From assembly GCA_945273835.1 (NCBI GenBank), contig CALYPL010000007.1:1-64000 (forward strand): a DNA stretch of 64,000 bases, written 5' to 3'. Below, one piece after another: positions 59,726 through 64,000 of this stretch. Position 1 is the stretch's first letter; each line of letters starts with the position of its first letter. The notes beneath the pieces are model-generated. The model worked only from the letters and a program-made list of their open reading frames with translations, had not been told where the DNA came from and made no database searches. The translations under genes and the position numbers were made by a program. Source of the stretch: an uncultured Dysgonomonas sp. Lineage in GTDB: Bacteria > Bacteroidota > Bacteroidia > Bacteroidales > Dysgonomonadaceae.

Positions 59726-61168
59726 CTAATGTTTTCTGACAGCAATAGACCATAAACCCAAAACAGTGAGAATACCATTAAATAAAAGTATTTCATAACC
59801 TACAACATATCCGAAATATTCCTTTAATATATATTCAACCACAAAACTTAAAATCGGAGCTAACACGCAAATGAGAGGAACGAATTTATCTCTTAGGTCT
59901 ACTTTTGTGAAAAGTCCCATAAAAAACATACCCAACAACGGACCGTATGTATATGATGCGGCTTTATAAATCGTATCAAGTATATTGCTTTGTCCAACAT
60001 GATGAATAACAAGAATAACGATCAGAAAAAGCAAGCTGACAGATAAATGTACCCATTGCCTTATCCGCTTAGCTTGTAAAGCATCTTTTTTATCAGTATT
60101 CAACAAGTCTACACAAACCGAAGTGGTAAGGGAAGCTAACGCAGAATCCGCATTTGAAAATGAGGAGGCTATCATTCCGATAGTAAAACAAATTAGCACA
60201 GGCAAACCTAAGTATTCGGTAGCCAGTAAGGGTAAAATTTCATCCGACTTATCGGGTAATACAATGTTATTTTGTGAAGCGAAAAGTAATAACAGGATAC
60301 CTAAAGCCAAAAACAAGAAATTGAATGGAGTAAACGCCATCCCATAACTTACCATGTTTTTTTGAGCATCACGCAGATTAGGGCAAGTAAGATTTTTTTG
60401 CATCATATCCTGATCAAGTCCTGTCATCACTATCACGATCAATGCACCACTGAAAAATTGCTTAAAAAAGTTCTGACGGGATGCCCAATCATCAAACACA
60501 AATATGCGGGCATGTTCACTCGTTGAAATCGCATTAACGATTCCATAAAAGTTTAAATTCAGATTTGCCGCAACCTGATAGATTATCAATACAAGTGCTA
60601 TAATCAGACATAATGTTTGCAACGCATCCGTCCAAACAATTGTTCTTATTCCGCTGCGATGTGTATAAAGCCAAATAAAAAGTATGATTGTTGAAACGGT
60701 CACAAAAAACGGCACATGCCAAGCATCGAATACCAACGCTTGCAATATAAGCGCCACAAGATACAACTTCGCAGCGGAGCCTATTATGCGTGAAAGTATG
60801 AAAAAAGATGCACCAGTTCTATAGGAACATACTCCAAAACGTTGTTCTAAATATCCGTAAATTGTAGTCAGATTCCGTTTATAATATAGAGGTAAAAGCA
60901 CATATGCCACAAACAGGTATCCGGGTATAAAGCCAAGCACCATTTGCATATAGGTCATATCCAATTTTCCCACCATACCGGGTACAGAAACAAATGTAAC
61001 GCCGGAAATGGAACTGCCTATCATACCGATTGCAACAATATACCAAGGCGACCGGCGACTCCCCATAAAAAATGCCTCGTTGTCAGTTTGTTTTTTAGCT
61101 GTTAAATAGGATATCAGCATCAACAGACCGAAATAGAAAAGAATGATAAGTAATATGATTATACCCAT
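59726..61168 (-). CDS. Sodium:solute symporter family protein
   Basis: 480 aa, about 13 TM; GSRRSPWYIVAIGMIGSSISGVTFVSVPGMVG, IASSFSNADSALASLTTSVCVD. Confidence 0.93.
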   Translation of the reverse strand: MGIIILLIILFYFGLLMLISYLTAKKQTDNEAFFMGSRRSPWYIVAIGMIGSSISGVTFVSVPGMVGKLDMTYMQMVLGFIPGYLFVAYVLLPLYYKRNLTTIYGYLEQRFGVCSYRTGASFFILSRIIGSAAKLYLVALILQALVFDAWHVPFFVTVSTIILFIWLYTHRSGIRTIVWTDALQTLCLIIALVLIIYQVAANLNLNFYGIVNAISTSEHARIFVFDDWASRQNFFKQFFSGALIVIVMTGLDQDMMQKNLTCPNLRDAQKNMVSYGMAFTPFNFLFLALGILLLLFASQNNIVLPDKSDEILPLLATEYLGLPVLICFTIGMIASSFSNADSALASLTTSVCVDLLNTDKKDALQAKRIRQWVHLSVSLLFLIVILVIHHVGQSNILDTIYKAASYTYGPLLGMFFMGLFTKVDLRDKFVPLICVLAPILSFVVEYILKEYFGYVVGYEILLFNGILTVLGLWSIAVRKH

Positions 61169-61191
61169 TTTGATTATTGGCTTTTATCTTG

Positions 61192-61223
61192 CAAAAGTAT
61201 AAGAAATAGTAACTGAGGTCAAA
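61192..61223 (-). promoter_or_regulatory. Bacteroidota sigma-70 promoter (-33 TTTG, 20 bp, -7 TACTTTTG) for the symporter
   Basis: Plus-strand caaaagta (61192-61199) and caaa (61220-61223). Confidence 0.7.
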
Positions 61224-61361
61224 TCCTCAAAATAAAAGAAAGTAGGTTAAGCGTAAACTTGTACAGATATTTTGCCTCTATATAAATATGTAAAGATGTA
61301 AAAATGTTTTCTTTATAATGGAGAAGCGATGGATTCTAAATATTTCTTCACCAGTCATAAA

Positions 61362-61389
61362 AAATCCCCGCTCATATGGGCGGGGATTT
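61362..61389 (-). terminator. Rho-independent terminator downstream of yidC
   Basis: aaatccccgc...gcggggattt with a T-tract on the minus strand. Confidence 0.8.
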
Positions 61390-61402
61390 AACTATATCAT
61401 TA

Positions 61403-63331
61403 TTATTTTCGTTTTCCTTTCTTATTATTCTGTTCTCTCATTTGCTTCTGTTGCATACGCTGTGCTTCTTCGAGACGTGCCATGAAACCTGATTTCTTTT
61501 TAGGCTTCTTTTTGTTTTCTTCAAGCTGAGCTAAAAGTTTCTCCTCATCAACAGCATATCTAAATCCTAATGTCAACAAAATAGTTATCAGTAATGAAAT
61601 GAAATAATAGTATGTCAAACCGGAAGGATAATCGTTCAGAACAAACAAGAAAATCAAAGGCATCAGATACATCATCCATTTCATTCCCGGCATTTGTTGT
61701 TGACCTGTATTAGTCATTTCCATATTGAATTTGGTGTAAATAATGTTTGTCACCGTCATCAGAATACAGAATAAGCTGATATGGTTGTTAAATAACCAAG
61801 AAATGATAGGAATATTTGCTGTCCATTCTATCACCGCATCGTAAGTTGATAAATCGGAAGCCCACAAGAAACTTTCTTGACGTAAGTCCAATGCACTCGG
61901 GAAGAACTGGAATAGGGCAATCAGAATAGGCATTTGTAACAACAATGGTATACAACCTGCCATTGGATTCACTCCCGCTTGCCGATAAAGATTCATTACG
62001 GCTTGCTGTTTCTCCATAGCTTGTTCCTGCTTCGGATATTTCTCACTAAGCTCGTCAACCTGAGGCTTAAGTACGCGCATCTTGGCCGAAGACTTGAATG
62101 ATTTGAATGTAAGCGGTGATATGATCACTTTGACAATAATTGTCAGCAAAAGAATAATTATTCCGATAGACATACCTGTCGATTTAAGCAAATTGAAAAC
62201 AGGTATTACGAAATATTGATTCACCCAACGGAAGACTGTCCATCCAAGATAAACTAATTTATCAAGATCTAATTGTTGGGTATTATCTTTCAGATTCTTA
62301 TCATAACTCTTTAGGTGTGAGTAATCAAGTGGTCCTAAATAAAATCCAAAACCTGTAGAAAGGCTATTGTCTTTTGCATTAAAATTAGGCTGAAGATACA
62401 ATTTAGCTGTATAATCTTTCAGATAATCGTTCGATGAAAGGATACGGGAATCCATCTGAACGGTTTTGAAATCGGTATCAGCTATAAGGATGGATGAAAA
62501 ATATTGATCTTTGAAAGCAACCCACTTAATAGGAGCTTCACTTGCTTCACGCGAATCGTTTTTGCTTTCGCTCAGATCTTTCACGTCACCACCAACATAC
62601 TTATATGAAATGCGCGAATGGCGTTGTTCATTCTTTATACTTTTTTCCTGACGTGCCAATTTATGTGACCAGAGAAATTCAAACATTTCTGCCGATTCAC
62701 GATCGAGCATATTCTCTAATCCTTGTACATTGACATCGCATTTAACCATATAATCGTCTTTCGAGAGCGTGTAAATAACATCAATATATTTTGATGGTGT
62801 GAACGAATGACGCAACCAAATGATATGGCTATCGTTGCTCGGCATCACTTCGAACATCAAATCTTGAGTTTCTAATGCTCTTCTTTGTTTGTCTCTTAAC
62901 TGAAGATAAAATTTGGTATTATCATCATTAACCAAACATACGGTGGAATCTCCGAAAGATTTTTTATAGTTTTTGAGTAATGCCTGTTTTAACTGCGCAC
63001 CTTTTGTGGAAAAAGTCAGTTTCAGTTTATTGTTTTCAAGCACAATCGTTTTTTCAGCCAAATCTTTTTTCGACAATACGCTATCAGCTGTCACGGATGT
63101 GGAGTCGACATTATTTGCTGAAGCCCCCGCCAATTCTCCCCAAGGATTATTTACTGAACTTAAAGAATCTCCACGTTCAAAACTTAAAACGTCCTGTCGA
63201 TTTTCAATAATCTCTTTATTTTCGGTAACGAGCTTGTCTTTTTGTTTTTCAGCCTCTTTACTCGAATATATCGAAAATCCTATAAATACTGCGATGATCA
63301 GGATGAAGCCTGTGATGGTATTTTTATCCAT
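61403..63331 (-). CDS. yidC: Membrane protein insertase YidC
   Basis: 642 aa; large periplasmic domain; MNLYRQAGVNPMAGCIPLLLQMPILIALFQFFPSALDLRQESFLWASDLS. Confidence 0.97.
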   Translation of the reverse strand: MDKNTITGFILIIAVFIGFSIYSSKEAEKQKDKLVTENKEIIENRQDVLSFERGDSLSSVNNPWGELAGASANNVDSTSVTADSVLSKKDLAEKTIVLENNKLKLTFSTKGAQLKQALLKNYKKSFGDSTVCLVNDDNTKFYLQLRDKQRRALETQDLMFEVMPSNDSHIIWLRHSFTPSKYIDVIYTLSKDDYMVKCDVNVQGLENMLDRESAEMFEFLWSHKLARQEKSIKNEQRHSRISYKYVGGDVKDLSESKNDSREASEAPIKWVAFKDQYFSSILIADTDFKTVQMDSRILSSNDYLKDYTAKLYLQPNFNAKDNSLSTGFGFYLGPLDYSHLKSYDKNLKDNTQQLDLDKLVYLGWTVFRWVNQYFVIPVFNLLKSTGMSIGIIILLLTIIVKVIISPLTFKSFKSSAKMRVLKPQVDELSEKYPKQEQAMEKQQAVMNLYRQAGVNPMAGCIPLLLQMPILIALFQFFPSALDLRQESFLWASDLSTYDAVIEWTANIPIISWLFNNHISLFCILMTVTNIIYTKFNMEMTNTGQQQMPGMKWMMYLMPLIFLFVLNDYPSGLTYYYFISLLITILLTLGFRYAVDEEKLLAQLEENKKKPKKKSGFMARLEEAQRMQQKQMREQNNKKGKRK

Positions 63332-63358
63332 TTATAACGTCTATCTTTGTAAATGCTT

Positions 63359-64000
63359 TTACTTCTTTTTATTATCTACAACCGCCTTTATAAAACCCAA
63401 GAATAAAGGATTGGGGGAAACTACCGTACTGTTGTATTCGGGATGGAACTGCACGCCGAGATACCATTTCTTTTCGGGTAATTCAACAATTTCAACAAGT
63501 CCTGTTTCGGGATTGACTCCTGAACATTTCATGCCGGCTTGCTCTAATTCTTGTTTATAATCGCTATTAAATTCAAATCGGTGACGGTGGCGCTCTTCTA
63601 TCATATCTTTTTTATAGACACTATATGCCAAAGAGTCTTTTTCTAATTTACATTTATATGCTCCGAGACGCATTGTACCACCCATATTAGAAATATTTTT
63701 CTGCTCTTCCATTAAGTCTATTACTTTAAATGGTGTATGCGGGTTCATTTCAGTTGAGTTGGCTTCATCAAGATTCAATACGTTACGGGCATATTCAATT
63801 ACCATACATTGCATTCCTAAACAGATACCCAAAGTCGGAATATCATGCTCTCTTGTGTATTTCAACGCCACGAATTTACCCTCTATTCCTCTTTGACCGA
63901 ATCCTGGTGCTACTACTACACCATCCATATCGGATAAAAGTTTTTCAACATTTTCGGAGGTTACTTTTTCAGAATGAATATAGTGTAAATCAAGGATGCG
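63359..64000 (-). CDS. pyrG: CTP synthase (C-terminal glutaminase part; 5' end beyond window)
   Basis: Frame is open to the window end (RILDLHYIHSEKVTSENVEKLLSDMDGVVVAPGFGQRG); GICLGMQCMVIEYARNV, QFHPEYNSTVVSPNPLFLGFI. Confidence 0.96.
   Translation of the reverse strand, partial: RILDLHYIHSEKVTSENVEKLLSDMDGVVVAPGFGQRGIEGKFVALKYTREHDIPTLGICLGMQCMVIEYARNVLNLDEANSTEMNPHTPFKVIDLMEEQKNISNMGGTMRLGAYKCKLEKDSLAYSVYKKDMIEERHRHRFEFNSDYKQELEQAGMKCSGVNPETGLVEIVELPEKKWYLGVQFHPEYNSTVVSPNPLFLGFIKAVVDNKKK

Noticed and set aside
62973-63560. 195-aa plus-strand ORF spanning the yidC/pyrG junction
   Set aside because: Antisense to two confidently identified genes and crosses their boundary; composition typical of shadow frames.
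1-64000. CRISPR arrays, prophage, IS elements, tRNA/rRNA genes
   Set aside because: No spaced direct repeats, transposase/integrase-like ORFs, or recognisable rRNA/tRNA sequence were seen; a tRNAscan/Rfam run would be needed to exclude small RNAs fully.

Overview
This 64 kb window is a low-GC chromosomal segment from a Bacteroidota member, probably Bacteroidales and possibly Dysgonomonas-like. That placement is inferred from TAnnTTTG promoter elements, a T9SS C-terminal domain, a short primary sigma factor and Bacteroidota-type gene families. It is gene-dense and mostly housekeeping: nth, PpiD-like, lptC, coaX, lysC-lysA, pepP-like, bactofilin, folB, lolD-like, dprA, tatD, dut, DUF4292, EnvC-like, rlmB, ridA, ribD, uppS-bamA-3x ompH, fhs, uvrA, DUF151 nuclease, rpoD, htrA, apgM-like, L,D-transpeptidase, era, rsmI, yidC and pyrG. 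I saw no prophage, IS element, CRISPR, rRNA or tRNA. The most unusual content is: (1) an orphan exosortase/archaeosortase-family gene (5851-6558) whose stop codon interlocks with a convergent GT2 glycosyltransferase; (2) a surface-protein cassette (16526-19418) behind the longest and most AT-rich gap in the window, made of a T9SS-type secreted protein plus a small protein with a tripartite C-terminal tail (PIGD motif, TM helix, basic end) that could be an exosortase-type substrate; (3) a polytopic membrane protein fused to a Nudix/IPP-isomerase-like domain with no recognisable Nudix box (48963-50126); (4) a DUF151 nuclease ending in a UVR-like motif, next to uvrA; (5) an EnvC-like protein whose LytM domain appears to lack zinc ligands; (6) three tandem OmpH/Skp genes. 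All assignments come from reading the sequence; no database search was run.
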